Shown piece by piece: positions 1 through 7,371 of a DNA stretch of 20,824 nt. The notes beneath the pieces are model-generated. The model did not search any database. It had not been told where the DNA came from and saw only the letters and a list, made by a program, of their open reading frames with translations. Made by a program: the position numbers and the translations under genes. The DNA lies in NCBI GenBank assembly GCA_003533545.1, contig DQEK01000120.1:1-20824 (forward strand), read 5' to 3'. Position 1 is the first letter of the stretch. The number at the start of each line of letters is the position of its first letter. The stretch is from Acidobacteriota bacterium. GTDB taxonomy: Bacteria > Acidobacteriota > Vicinamibacteria > Vicinamibacterales > UBA8438.

Positions 1-370
<370 letters not shown>

Positions 371-521
371 TTTTCTCATTGTTACTGGTTTTGTGCGAGG
401 TAGAGACTGCCGTTTGCAGGATGTTCAGTTGTCTGCTGGACACCCGGCGGATGTCCGGGGTCTGGCGCCATTTTTCGGGTTCTTTGACAGATGCGGCCGA
501 GTGCAGGTTCGGCCCGAATCT
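371..521 (+). other. 23S-5S internal transcribed spacer
   Basis: This transcribed spacer of about 150 nt between 23S and 5S contains no tRNA. Two short hairpins are visible: GGACA/TGTCC at 438-442 and 452-456, and GGCCGA/TCGGCC at 495-500 and 509-514. The second ends 8 nt before the 5S start and may help processing. A perfect TTGACA at 484-489 has no matching -10 box, so it is not called a promoter. Confidence 0.75.
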
Positions 522-639
522 TCCCGGTGGCGATAGGAGAGGGGTCACACCCGTTCCCATGCCGAACACGGTAGTTAAGCCCTCTACCGCCGATGGTACT
601 GCACGGGTAACTGTGTGGGAGAGTAGGTCACTGCCGGGA
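522..639 (+). rRNA. rrf: 5S ribosomal RNA
   Basis: This is a complete 5S rRNA of about 118 nt. The 5' end TCCCGGTGGC pairs with the 3' end GCCGGGA to form helix I. The internal conserved stretch CCGTTCCCATGCCGAACACG at 550-569 and the GTTAAGCCCTC that follows are hallmarks of bacterial 5S. The ends are set by the terminal helix and could be off by one or two bases. It lies in the usual place downstream of 23S and is probably cotranscribed with it. Confidence 0.96.
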
Positions 640-648
640 TTTATTGCC

Positions 649-690
649 AAAGCCTGAGGCCCGAGGTTGGATCTGGTCTCGGGCTTTGCT
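649..690 (+). terminator. Terminator-like hairpin after 5S rRNA
   Basis: AAAGCCTGAG at 649-658 can pair with CTCGGGCTTT at 678-687 over 10 bp with one G-U pair. A competing perfect 7-bp stem, GCCCGAG/CTCGGGC, is at 659-665 and 678-684. Only a short T run follows, and part of it is inside the stem. Its position just after 5S makes it the likely end of the rRNA operon. Confidence 0.65.
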
Positions 691-972
691 CTGTACGGTG
701 GCAGTGTTCTTTGCTCCCCGTTGCATGCGGACTACAGAGATCGACCCTAACAGAGATGTCCGACTCCATGCGGTAGTCCCGTGAGGAATTGGCGCTTGTT
801 GGGTTTCAGTCAAATCTGAAGCGACGATTTTTCTGAGCTCTATCGTGGAAGCCAGAGATCAAACACGGATGTGGACTATGTTCTTTGTGTAGACAGCACC
901 TGGCATCGCGATGAGGTGATGAGCTGTGGATGCGATTAGGCGTTACCCACGGAGTTCAAAGAACGAACCGGT
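691..972. other. Intergenic region after the rRNA operon
   Basis: No gene is supported in these 280 or so bases. The open frames here are short, resemble nothing recognised, and one on the minus strand runs into 5S. No tRNA was seen. An inverted pair GGACTAC/GTAGTCC (728-734, 774-780) is spaced too widely to mean much. A promoter for the next gene probably lies here, but no convincing -35/-10 pair was found. Confidence 0.5.
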
Positions 973-1713
973 GTGATGATTCAGCAGACGGAACGTACCA
1001 CCGCAGACGGCGTCCCGGTTGAGCTGGCGGGTGAACGTAAAATCCGCTACCGGAACAAGCTGCATTACCGGTTCAGTCACTGGCCGATCTGGATCTTTGT
1101 CTTCTTCATCGTGCCGTGGCCGCTCACCTTCGACCTCTTCGAGAGCGGGTTCGATCGGCGAATGGCGGTCTGGCTCGGTGTGGTTCTGGTCGGGACCGGT
1201 GTCGCCGGGGTTAGAGGCCGGCTCCCCGGGTGCGAGCGGCGCCCGTACATCATCCGGTTTACCGAGGATCGGCCCAACCCGCTTTATCGCCGGGTTTGCT
1301 ACACGTTCGCCTGGAGCGCGGTCGTGTCGTTCGGCGTGCTCCACATCGCCGGGCTCGTGGCGGCGATCGTCACCGGGGTCTGGAACATCCGGCCGATGTA
1401 TGCGTTCGGCTACTATCCGCTGGCGATCGTCGTCTGGGTGCTCGGTGCGGCAGGTCGGCTGCCCCGTGTGAAGTCGTCGACCGAGGGCGAGGGGCACGAG
1501 CGGCGCTATTTCTATGGTGCGGTCTGGGCGATGTGTATCGGGCAGCCGGTCCTCTGGTTGCTCTGGCGTGTGCTGCCGTCTGGTCGAACTGGCGATGTGC
1601 TGAAGCTGGCGGTCTTCGTCGGCGTGCTCGCGTTTGTCGGCTGGCTGTCGTATCGCGGTAAGCTGCCACGCACCCGGCCGATCGTCCCCGGTGAGCTCGC
1701 CGTTTCTGATTGA
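973..1713 (+). CDS. Multi-pass membrane protein of unknown function
   Basis: The family is not recognised. The 246-residue product has about six hydrophobic stretches, near residues 33-55, 64-80, 107-133, 138-158, 178-198 and 208-228, so it is almost certainly an inner-membrane protein. The loops are rich in arginine and proline (for example GRLPGCERRPY and YRGKLPRTRP), and no catalytic motif is evident. The start is GTG at 973 or ATG at 976; neither has a good ribosome-binding site. The gene stands alone between the rRNA operon and a convergent dehydrogenase gene 48 nt away. A long antisense frame covers it almost fully, but that frame is rich in Arg, His, Asp and Pro, typical of a shadow in GC-rich DNA, whereas this frame makes coherent membrane helices. 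Confidence 0.75.
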   Translation: MMIQQTERTTADGVPVELAGERKIRYRNKLHYRFSHWPIWIFVFFIVPWPLTFDLFESGFDRRMAVWLGVVLVGTGVAGVRGRLPGCERRPYIIRFTEDRPNPLYRRVCYTFAWSAVVSFGVLHIAGLVAAIVTGVWNIRPMYAFGYYPLAIVVWVLGAAGRLPRVKSSTEGEGHERRYFYGAVWAMCIGQPVLWLLWRVLPSGRTGDVLKLAVFVGVLAFVGWLSYRGKLPRTRPIVPGELAVSD

Positions 1714-1761
1714 GCGCACGCCGAGCCTGGGCACCCCGTGATTACGTGTCCGATGGAGGCG

Positions 1762-2730
1762 TCACGGTCGCAGCAACACCTTCAGCTTCGAACGCGCCGT
1801 GTCGAACGCCGTGACATGCTCCTCGAGCGCGTAGGTGCCGGCGATCAGCGGAGCGGTGTGCACGCGACCGTCGGCGAGCAACGCGATCGCGTCGGCGAAC
1901 GACCCGCAACGGGAGCCCACCAGCGTGACTTCGTCGACGACCGCGGGCCAGAGGGTGATCGGTGTTTCACCGTGGAACGTCGACTTCATGACCACGGTGC
2001 CCCGTGGCCTGACCAGCTCCATCGCGCGTAGTAACCCGGTTGGTCGGCCGGTAACGTCGACAGTCACGTCGAAATGCGAGACTGGCAGTTCGTCGGTAGA
2101 CCGTCTCGCCGTCATTCCGAGATCGCTAGCCACCCTCAATTTGCGCTCATGTTTTCCCAGGAGCGTGACCGCAGCGCCCGTGGTACGGAGCACCTGACCG
2201 ACCAGCAGCGCCATCCGGCCGTCTCCGATCACGGCCACGCGGGTCGTCGATTCGAAGCTGAACTGCGTCAGAATCTGGCAGGCGGCGGCGGTCGGTTCCA
2301 CGAAAACGGCGGTTTCGTCGTCGAGCACGTCTGGTACTTCATGCAAGTTGTCGGCAGGTAACGAGAGGTGCGACGCGAACGCGCCGGCGCGTCCCTGGAT
2401 TCCAAGCACGCTGCGGGCGGGACAATGGTTGGCGGTGTCGGTCCTGCACCAGCTACATGTCCCACAGCCGACATTGATCTCGCCCACGACCCGGCGACCG
2501 ATCCAGTGCCGGTCGCCGGCCGGTGCCGTCTCAACCACGCCGACAAATTCGTGTCCTGGCACCCCGCTGAAACCAGCGTAGCCTTCGAGAACCTGGAGGT
2601 CGGTGCCACAGATACCGGCGAGGGTGACGGCTACGCGGCACTCGCCCGCGCGCGTTTCGATCGGCTCCTGAGTGATGTGTACGGGGCTGCCATGCGACAC
2701 GTCCTGCGGAGCGATTACGAGCGATTTCAT
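1762..2730 (-). CDS. Zinc-dependent alcohol dehydrogenase (medium-chain family)
   Basis: This is a medium-chain dehydrogenase/reductase, expected to oxidise an alcohol or sugar alcohol with NAD(P)+ in the cytoplasm; the substrate cannot be read from the sequence. The catalytic zinc site shows as ICGTD (Cys41) and GHE (His60, Glu61). Four structural zinc cysteines are C89, C92, C95 and C103 in GCGTCSWC...HC. A Rossmann nucleotide-binding turn follows in VIGDGRMALLVG, where the usual last Gly of GxGxxG is Ala. The length, 322 residues, is slightly short for the family. The open frame extends upstream to 2808, but ATG at 2730 begins the typical MKSLVI start and overlaps the stop of the upstream small gene by ATGA, so that start is chosen. 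Its stop faces the membrane protein gene at 1713. Confidence 0.9.
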   Translation of the reverse strand: MKSLVIAPQDVSHGSPVHITQEPIETRAGECRVAVTLAGICGTDLQVLEGYAGFSGVPGHEFVGVVETAPAGDRHWIGRRVVGEINVGCGTCSWCRTDTANHCPARSVLGIQGRAGAFASHLSLPADNLHEVPDVLDDETAVFVEPTAAACQILTQFSFESTTRVAVIGDGRMALLVGQVLRTTGAAVTLLGKHERKLRVASDLGMTARRSTDELPVSHFDVTVDVTGRPTGLLRAMELVRPRGTVVMKSTFHGETPITLWPAVVDEVTLVGSRCGSFADAIALLADGRVHTAPLIAGTYALEEHVTAFDTARSKLKVLLRP

Positions 2731-2936
2731 GAGCGGGTGTTCACGAGGTGCCACGCGTATCGGAGGGTTACCACCGCGATTGGGACCCCGACTAGGACCC
2801 AGGCCCACTTGAAGTCCTCGGACTGCCAGTACCCGTAGGCAATCATAAAGAGCAGCAGGAGGTTGAGCGCGACGCCGATCGCTGTGTGCTTGTTGGCAAC
2901 CGGCGCGGTGTCCGACGGTCGCGGTGACTTACTCAT
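2727..2936 (-). CDS. Small two-helix membrane protein (69 aa), unknown function
   Basis: This short protein has a polar N-terminus (MSKSPRPSDTAP), two hydrophobic segments near residues 19-36 and 43-61, and a short basic tail, so it probably inserts in the inner membrane as a hairpin. The family is not recognised. A longer frame begins at 3107, but its first 57 residues are His/Arg/Pro-rich and look non-coding, while ATG at 2936 begins a sensible protein. The stop TGA at 2729-2727 overlaps the ATG of the dehydrogenase gene, so the two are probably translationally coupled. The coupling is the main support that this is a real gene. It could be an accessory or membrane anchor for its neighbour, but nothing in the sequence shows that. 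Confidence 0.65.
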   Translation of the reverse strand: MSKSPRPSDTAPVANKHTAIGVALNLLLLFMIAYGYWQSEDFKWAWVLVGVPIAVVTLRYAWHLVNTRS

Positions 2937-3089
2937 AGAGCGGCGCTGTCTTTGCCGACGATGGTGGTGAGGGTGAGAATAGCAATCAACGACGTGCCCG
3001 GCATGTGCGTACGGACCCGCAGGAAGGGCGGGAAAGAATCTCTGAAATTGTAGCGCGACCGGTCTATGCGGCGGTGTTCGGTCTTGATT

Positions 3090-3109
3090 CCCATGGTGGC
3101 AACCCATGG
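3090..3109. repeat. Paired CCCATGG motifs in divergent intergenic region
   Basis: CCCATGG occurs at 3090-3096 and again at 3103-3109, 13 bp apart start to start. Each contains the palindrome CCATGG, so the pair is also an inverted repeat. It lies in the 203-nt region between the divergent small membrane protein gene (start 2936) and the peptidase gene (start 3140). It could be an operator, or chance. Confidence 0.3.
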
Positions 3110-3139
3110 CTGTCGATGGGCGGGTTTAGAATAGCGTCC

Positions 3140-4591
3140 ATGACCCGTCACCGTCCAAAAGTTCTCGTCACCTTGGCGGCCGTTGTCTTCGTTGTCGTGC
3201 TCGGTCGCGGCACTGTCGGTCAAGAATCCGCCGATTTCGATGTTTTGTTCCGCAACAAAACGATGCGGGTGGACTACGTTCATTCGGGCGGGCTCGGTCG
3301 GGAGATCGTCGCGCTCGACAGAGTGGTGTCTGACGGGCCATGGGCCGGAAGTGTGACTCGGCTCGTGGATGACCTAAACCTCGGAAAATACTTGTTCGAA
3401 GTCATTGATCGGACGACCAATCGAGTCGTGTTCTCCCGCGGATTTGCGTCCATCTATGGCGAGTGGGAGACCACCGCCGAATCCAGGGAGGTTTATCGAA
3501 GCTTTCACGAATCGCTTCGCTTTCCTTGGCCGAGAATGTCCGTGCAAGTTGTGCTCAAAGTGCGTGATGCGGAGAACAGCTTTCACGAGATCTGGTCCAC
3601 GGTGATTGACCCGGATTCTCGTTTCGTCACCCCGGTTGATCGGGAGCCGATGGGCGAGGTTTGGCCTATCTTCGAGAATGGCCGGCCCTCGGATAAGGTC
3701 GACCTGCTGGTCATCAGTGAGGGCTACGCACCTACAGAGATTCCCAAGTTTCACGCCGACGCGACGCGATTGGTGACCGCGTTGTTTGAAGAAGAGCCAT
3801 TTCGCAGCCGGAGGAGCGATTTTAACGTGTGGGGGCTCGACCTGCCGTCCACTGAGTCTGGGGTGAGTCGACCCCGCGCGGGACAATTCCGCAGGACGCT
3901 GCTATCGGCGGAGTACAACATCTTTGACTCTGAGCGCTACCTGTTGACGTACGACAATCGTGCACTTCGAGATGCGGCGTCCGCGGCCCCGTACGAGTTT
4001 ATCGAAATTCTCGTTAACGAGGAGCAGTATGGCGGCGGTGGCATTTTCAACTTCCAGGCGACCGCCGCGGCGGACACCGGGTTCGCGGAGTATGTGTTCA
4101 TTCACGAGTTCGGACACCACTTTGCCGGCCTGGCTGATGAGTACTACACATCGGACGTTGCGTACGACACCGGCGCCGCGTACCACCCCGAGCCGTGGGA
4201 ACCTAACGTGACGGCGTTGCATGATCCCCAACGTGTAAAGTGGGGCAACCTCATCGAGTCTGACACTCCGGTGCCGACCCCGTGGGACAAGGCGTTGTTC
4301 GAAGCCGGTAGCGTTGAGGCCCAAGAGCGGCGGCGCGGGTTGCGTGAGGACGGTGCTGAAGAGCTCGTTATGGACCGTCTGTTCACCGAGCAGATGGAAC
4401 GTGAAATGGCTCTACTGCAAGAGATGCCACACTTTGGCAAGGTTGGTGCGTTTGAGGGCGCGTCCTACGAGCCCATCGGGTTGTATCGATCAGAAGTCGA
4501 CTGCATCATGTTTACTCGCAACCCGGTGGGGTTTTGTCGCGTTTGCCGCCGCGCGATAGAGAATGTGATAGATCAATATTCGAGACCATGA
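3140..4591 (+). CDS. Secreted M64-family metallopeptidase (IgA peptidase type)
   Basis: This is a predicted exported zinc peptidase of MEROPS family M64, named after a clostridial enzyme that cleaves IgA; the substrate here is unknown. ATG at 3140 gives a clear signal peptide, MTRHRPKVLVTLAAVVFVVV, with cleavage likely near VGQ-ES at about residue 28. The N-terminal domain (about 30-180, with TMRVDYVHSGG) matches the beta-sandwich domain of the family. The catalytic domain carries HEFGHHFAGLADE: His322 and His326 bind zinc, Glu323 is the catalytic base, and Asp333 is a possible third ligand. The 483-residue length is normal. The frame opens earlier at GTG 3005, which would bury the signal peptide, so that start is rejected. 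No good ribosome-binding site precedes 3140. The stop overlaps the glcD start by ATGA. Confidence 0.9.
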   Translation: MTRHRPKVLVTLAAVVFVVVLGRGTVGQESADFDVLFRNKTMRVDYVHSGGLGREIVALDRVVSDGPWAGSVTRLVDDLNLGKYLFEVIDRTTNRVVFSRGFASIYGEWETTAESREVYRSFHESLRFPWPRMSVQVVLKVRDAENSFHEIWSTVIDPDSRFVTPVDREPMGEVWPIFENGRPSDKVDLLVISEGYAPTEIPKFHADATRLVTALFEEEPFRSRRSDFNVWGLDLPSTESGVSRPRAGQFRRTLLSAEYNIFDSERYLLTYDNRALRDAASAAPYEFIEILVNEEQYGGGGIFNFQATAAADTGFAEYVFIHEFGHHFAGLADEYYTSDVAYDTGAAYHPEPWEPNVTALHDPQRVKWGNLIESDTPVPTPWDKALFEAGSVEAQERRRGLREDGAEELVMDRLFTEQMEREMALLQEMPHFGKVGAFEGASYEPIGLYRSEVDCIMFTRNPVGFCRVCRRAIENVIDQYSRP

Positions 4592-6039
4592 TGACGACGG
4601 AATTCTTAGTCGAGCTTGAGGGGATCGTTGGCGCCGATGGTTTGGTACGTGACGAAGGTGAGTTGATCACCTACGAGTCGGACGGTCTCGTTTCGCACCG
4701 TTCCCGCCCGGGTGCCGCGGTCTTACCGAAGACAGCCGAACAGGTGCAGGCTGTCGTACGGTTGTGTCATCGGACGGGCATTCCGTTCGTGGCCCGTGGC
4801 CAGGGAACCGGTCTGTCGGGTGGTGCGTTACCCCACCCCGACGGGGTGCTGATCGTGATGACTCGGATGACGCGCGTGCTCGATGTGGACATCCCGAATC
4901 AACGTATCACTGTCGAACCTGGGGTTGTGAACCTGGAAGTGACCAGACGGGTGGCGTCCGATGGTTATTACTACGCCCCAGACCCGTCCAGCCAAGTCGT
5001 CTGTTCAATTGGTGGCAACGTTGCTGAGAACTCTGGCGGCGCGCATTGCTTGAAGTACGGCTTCACGGTCCATCATGTGCTGGGCCTCGAGGTGGTGCTT
5101 CCGGATGGTGAGATGGTGCATCTCGGAGGCGAGGCACTTGATGCGCCAGGCCTTGATCTGCTCGGCGTGGTTGTTGGTTCGGAGGGTACGTTGGGGGTGG
5201 TTACCAAGGTGACGTTACGGTTGCTTCGGCGCCCCGAGTCCGTGCGGACACTGCTGGCGGCGTTTGATTCAACCGACGCCGCGGGGAACGCTGTGTCGGA
5301 TGTCATTGCCGCCGGCATCATCCCCGCCGCTATTGAAATGATGGACCGGACCACGATCCGGGCGGCCGAGGCGGCGGTGCAACCTGGCTTTCCCGATGCC
5401 GAGGCGGTGCTCATCGTCGAGCTCGACGGATCCCAGAATGAGGTGGAGACACTGTTTGAGCAAATAGAGGCGGTCTGCGCCAAGAATCATGGCTGGGGTG
5501 TGCAGGTAGCGCGTGACGACGCTCAACGGGGCCGGATATGGATGGGGCGTAAGGCGGCGTTCGCGGCGATGGGGCGCGTCTCGCCGAATTACTACGTGCA
5601 GGACGGAGTGATTCCGCGTGGTACGCTTCCCGAGGTGTTACGACGTATTCGCGGCTTGGAGCAGCGGTCGGGACTCACTATCGGGAATGTGTTCCATGCG
5701 GGCGACGGGAACCTGCACCCGTTGGTTTGCTACGACGATGCGGTCGAGGGACAAGCGGAATTAGCCGAGCAGGCAGCGTCTGAGATTCTCACGTATTGCC
5801 TCGACGTTGGAGGTTCCCTGACCGGCGAGCACGGCATCGGTGCCGACAAAGTCTGCCACATGCCGAAGATGTTCAGTGAGGACGACCTAGCGACGATGCA
5901 GCTCGTGCGAGCCGCGTTTGACCCCTTGGGCCTCTGTAATCCGGACAAGCTACTTCCGACCCCTCGACTATGCGGTGAGGTTCCGGGCCCATATCGGGCG
6001 CATCCAATCGAGGTTGCGGGGCTGGCCCAGCGCGTCTAA
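4588..6039 (+). CDS. glcD: Glycolate oxidase subunit GlcD (FAD-linked)
   Basis: This is the catalytic flavin subunit of membrane-linked glycolate dehydrogenase, which oxidises glycolate to glyoxylate and passes electrons through GlcE/GlcF to quinone. The FAD-binding PCMH fold shows GQGTGLSGGALP at about residues 71-82, PDPSSQVVCSIGGNVAENSG at 131-150 and GSEGTLGVVTKVTLRLL further on. The C-terminal oxidase cap has HAGDGNLHP (His370) and SLTGEHGIGADK (His415), both typical of GlcD/D-lactate dehydrogenases. The length is 483 residues. The start is ATG 4588, overlapping the M64 stop (ATGA); ATG 4591 is an equally possible alternative. glcE follows 9 nt after the stop. A D-2-hydroxyacid dehydrogenase acting on another substrate is possible, but adjacent glcE and glcF homologues favour glycolate. 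Confidence 0.93.
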   Translation: MMTTEFLVELEGIVGADGLVRDEGELITYESDGLVSHRSRPGAAVLPKTAEQVQAVVRLCHRTGIPFVARGQGTGLSGGALPHPDGVLIVMTRMTRVLDVDIPNQRITVEPGVVNLEVTRRVASDGYYYAPDPSSQVVCSIGGNVAENSGGAHCLKYGFTVHHVLGLEVVLPDGEMVHLGGEALDAPGLDLLGVVVGSEGTLGVVTKVTLRLLRRPESVRTLLAAFDSTDAAGNAVSDVIAAGIIPAAIEMMDRTTIRAAEAAVQPGFPDAEAVLIVELDGSQNEVETLFEQIEAVCAKNHGWGVQVARDDAQRGRIWMGRKAAFAAMGRVSPNYYVQDGVIPRGTLPEVLRRIRGLEQRSGLTIGNVFHAGDGNLHPLVCYDDAVEGQAELAEQAASEILTYCLDVGGSLTGEHGIGADKVCHMPKMFSEDDLATMQLVRAAFDPLGLCNPDKLLPTPRLCGEVPGPYRAHPIEVAGLAQRV

Positions 6040-6048
6040 CCGAGAGCC

Positions 6049-7335
6049 ATGGTCACTCCGGCCCTGCCACACGAAAACCTTGCTGCTGAGGTGAATGCCC
6101 GCATTGGGGCGCCCGCGGCTCGCCCAGGCCGGGACGCTGACCGGATCGACGGTGTCATCCCGGTTGTGGTCGTTGAACCGTTGACCCCAGAGGCGGTCGC
6201 TATCGTGCTCGGGTGGGCTAGCGAGACTGGGAGAACCGTCCTCACACGAGGCGGGGGCACCAAGCTGGCCCGGATACCTGCTCCCGTCTCCACCGTCGAC
6301 GTTTTGCTCTCGACAAGAGGCCTCAACACCGTTGAAGTCCATCGCCACGGTGACCTGACGGCGACCGTTCAGGCTGGTGCGACTCTGCGTGAAACTAATG
6401 CGGTACTGGCCGAGCACCGGCAGTGGCTTGCGCTCGACCCGCCCCGGGGCGACCGCGCCACGATCGGGGGCATTCTAGCCACGAATGACAGTGGGCCACG
6501 ACGGCAAGGGCACGGCACACCGCGTGATTTGATCATCGGAATGACGTTGGCTCGCGCTGATGGCGTGGTGGCGAGAAGTGGCGGGATCGTCGTGAAGAAC
6601 GTGGCCGGGTATGACCTCGCCAGACTCATGACTGGGTCGTTCGGGTGTCTTGGCGTCATTCTGAACGCGACCTTCAAGCTAGCTCCGTTGGCCGGCGCGT
6701 CGCGTACCGTGTCGGTGACCTTTCCCGACATCGATCGCTGTGTAGCCTATGCGGACGACCTGCGGGTGCATGCTGCTACCCCTAGTGCCCTCGAACTAGC
6801 GATGCCGGCAGTGAGTATGTTGGTCCGGTTTGAGTCGGTCGAGTCGGTGGCGGAGCAACAGGCTTATCGGGCGGTGGCACTAGCAGAGGCGAAGGACGGA
6901 ACAGCGGTTGTGCTGTCTGCTGAGAACGAGACCGTTGCGTGGCAGGCCCATGGAGCTCGCGTTCTTGAAGGCGAGGGCACGCTTGTCAAGCTTTCAGTTG
7001 TCTCCGCTCAGCTGTTGCCGACGCTTATTTGGCTAGACGCAGAGGCTCGCTCACGTCGGCTTGAGTATGAAGTGATCGGTCGGGCCGGCCTCGGCGTATT
7101 GTGCCTGCGCCTGAACGGCGCGACGTCTGATCAGGCTGAGCTCTTGAACGCGCTCCGCGGGCGGTTGCCCGTTGGTAGTGGAAGCGCGGTGCTTCAGGAG
7201 GCGCACGCGGATTTGAAGGCGCTGGTCGACGTCTGGGGGCCGATTGGTGACGGCCTGCGGATGATGCAGGAGGTCAAACGTCAATTCGACCCCACGGCAA
7301 CCCTCAATCCCGGCCGTGGCCCTGGTGGGCTATGA
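6049..7335 (+). CDS. glcE: Glycolate oxidase subunit GlcE (FAD-binding)
   Basis: This is the second FAD-binding subunit of glycolate dehydrogenase. The PCMH-type FAD fold is marked by TVLTRGGGTKLA (about residues 64-75), DPPRGDRATIGGILATNDSG (130-149) and GGIVVKNVAGYDLARLMTGS, followed by GCLGVI. The C-terminus FDPTATLNPGR is the usual ending of this family. The 428 residues are somewhat longer than the E. coli protein (about 350). ATG 6049 follows the glcD stop by 9 nt with GAG a few bases before it, so the two are surely one transcript. The stop is followed by only 36 nt before the convergent end of glcF. The N-terminal 45 residues contain the expected start of the FAD domain, and no better start was seen. 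Confidence 0.92.
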   Translation: MVTPALPHENLAAEVNARIGAPAARPGRDADRIDGVIPVVVVEPLTPEAVAIVLGWASETGRTVLTRGGGTKLARIPAPVSTVDVLLSTRGLNTVEVHRHGDLTATVQAGATLRETNAVLAEHRQWLALDPPRGDRATIGGILATNDSGPRRQGHGTPRDLIIGMTLARADGVVARSGGIVVKNVAGYDLARLMTGSFGCLGVILNATFKLAPLAGASRTVSVTFPDIDRCVAYADDLRVHAATPSALELAMPAVSMLVRFESVESVAEQQAYRAVALAEAKDGTAVVLSAENETVAWQAHGARVLEGEGTLVKLSVVSAQLLPTLIWLDAEARSRRLEYEVIGRAGLGVLCLRLNGATSDQAELLNALRGRLPVGSGSAVLQEAHADLKALVDVWGPIGDGLRMMQEVKRQFDPTATLNPGRGPGGL

Positions 7336-7371
7336 GATGCGTCGTACGACACATCTATCAACTTGGGACTG

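Noticed and set aside
484..489. Perfect TTGACA in the 23S-5S spacer as a -35 box
   Set aside because: The bases 16-18 nt downstream have no -10 resemblance, and 5S is normally cotranscribed with 23S.
943..1734. Long minus-strand frame antisense to the membrane protein gene
   Set aside because: Its product is rich in Arg, His, Asp and Pro with no structure; the opposite strand encodes clear membrane helices.
3127..3132. TAGAAT as a -10 box giving a leaderless M64 mRNA
   Set aside because: It sits 8 nt before the ATG and would fit leaderless transcription, but no -35 match exists and one hexamer is too weak.
7341..7350. GTCGTACGAC palindrome as a bidirectional terminator for glcE and glcF
   Set aside because: The stem would have no loop and no T run on either side.
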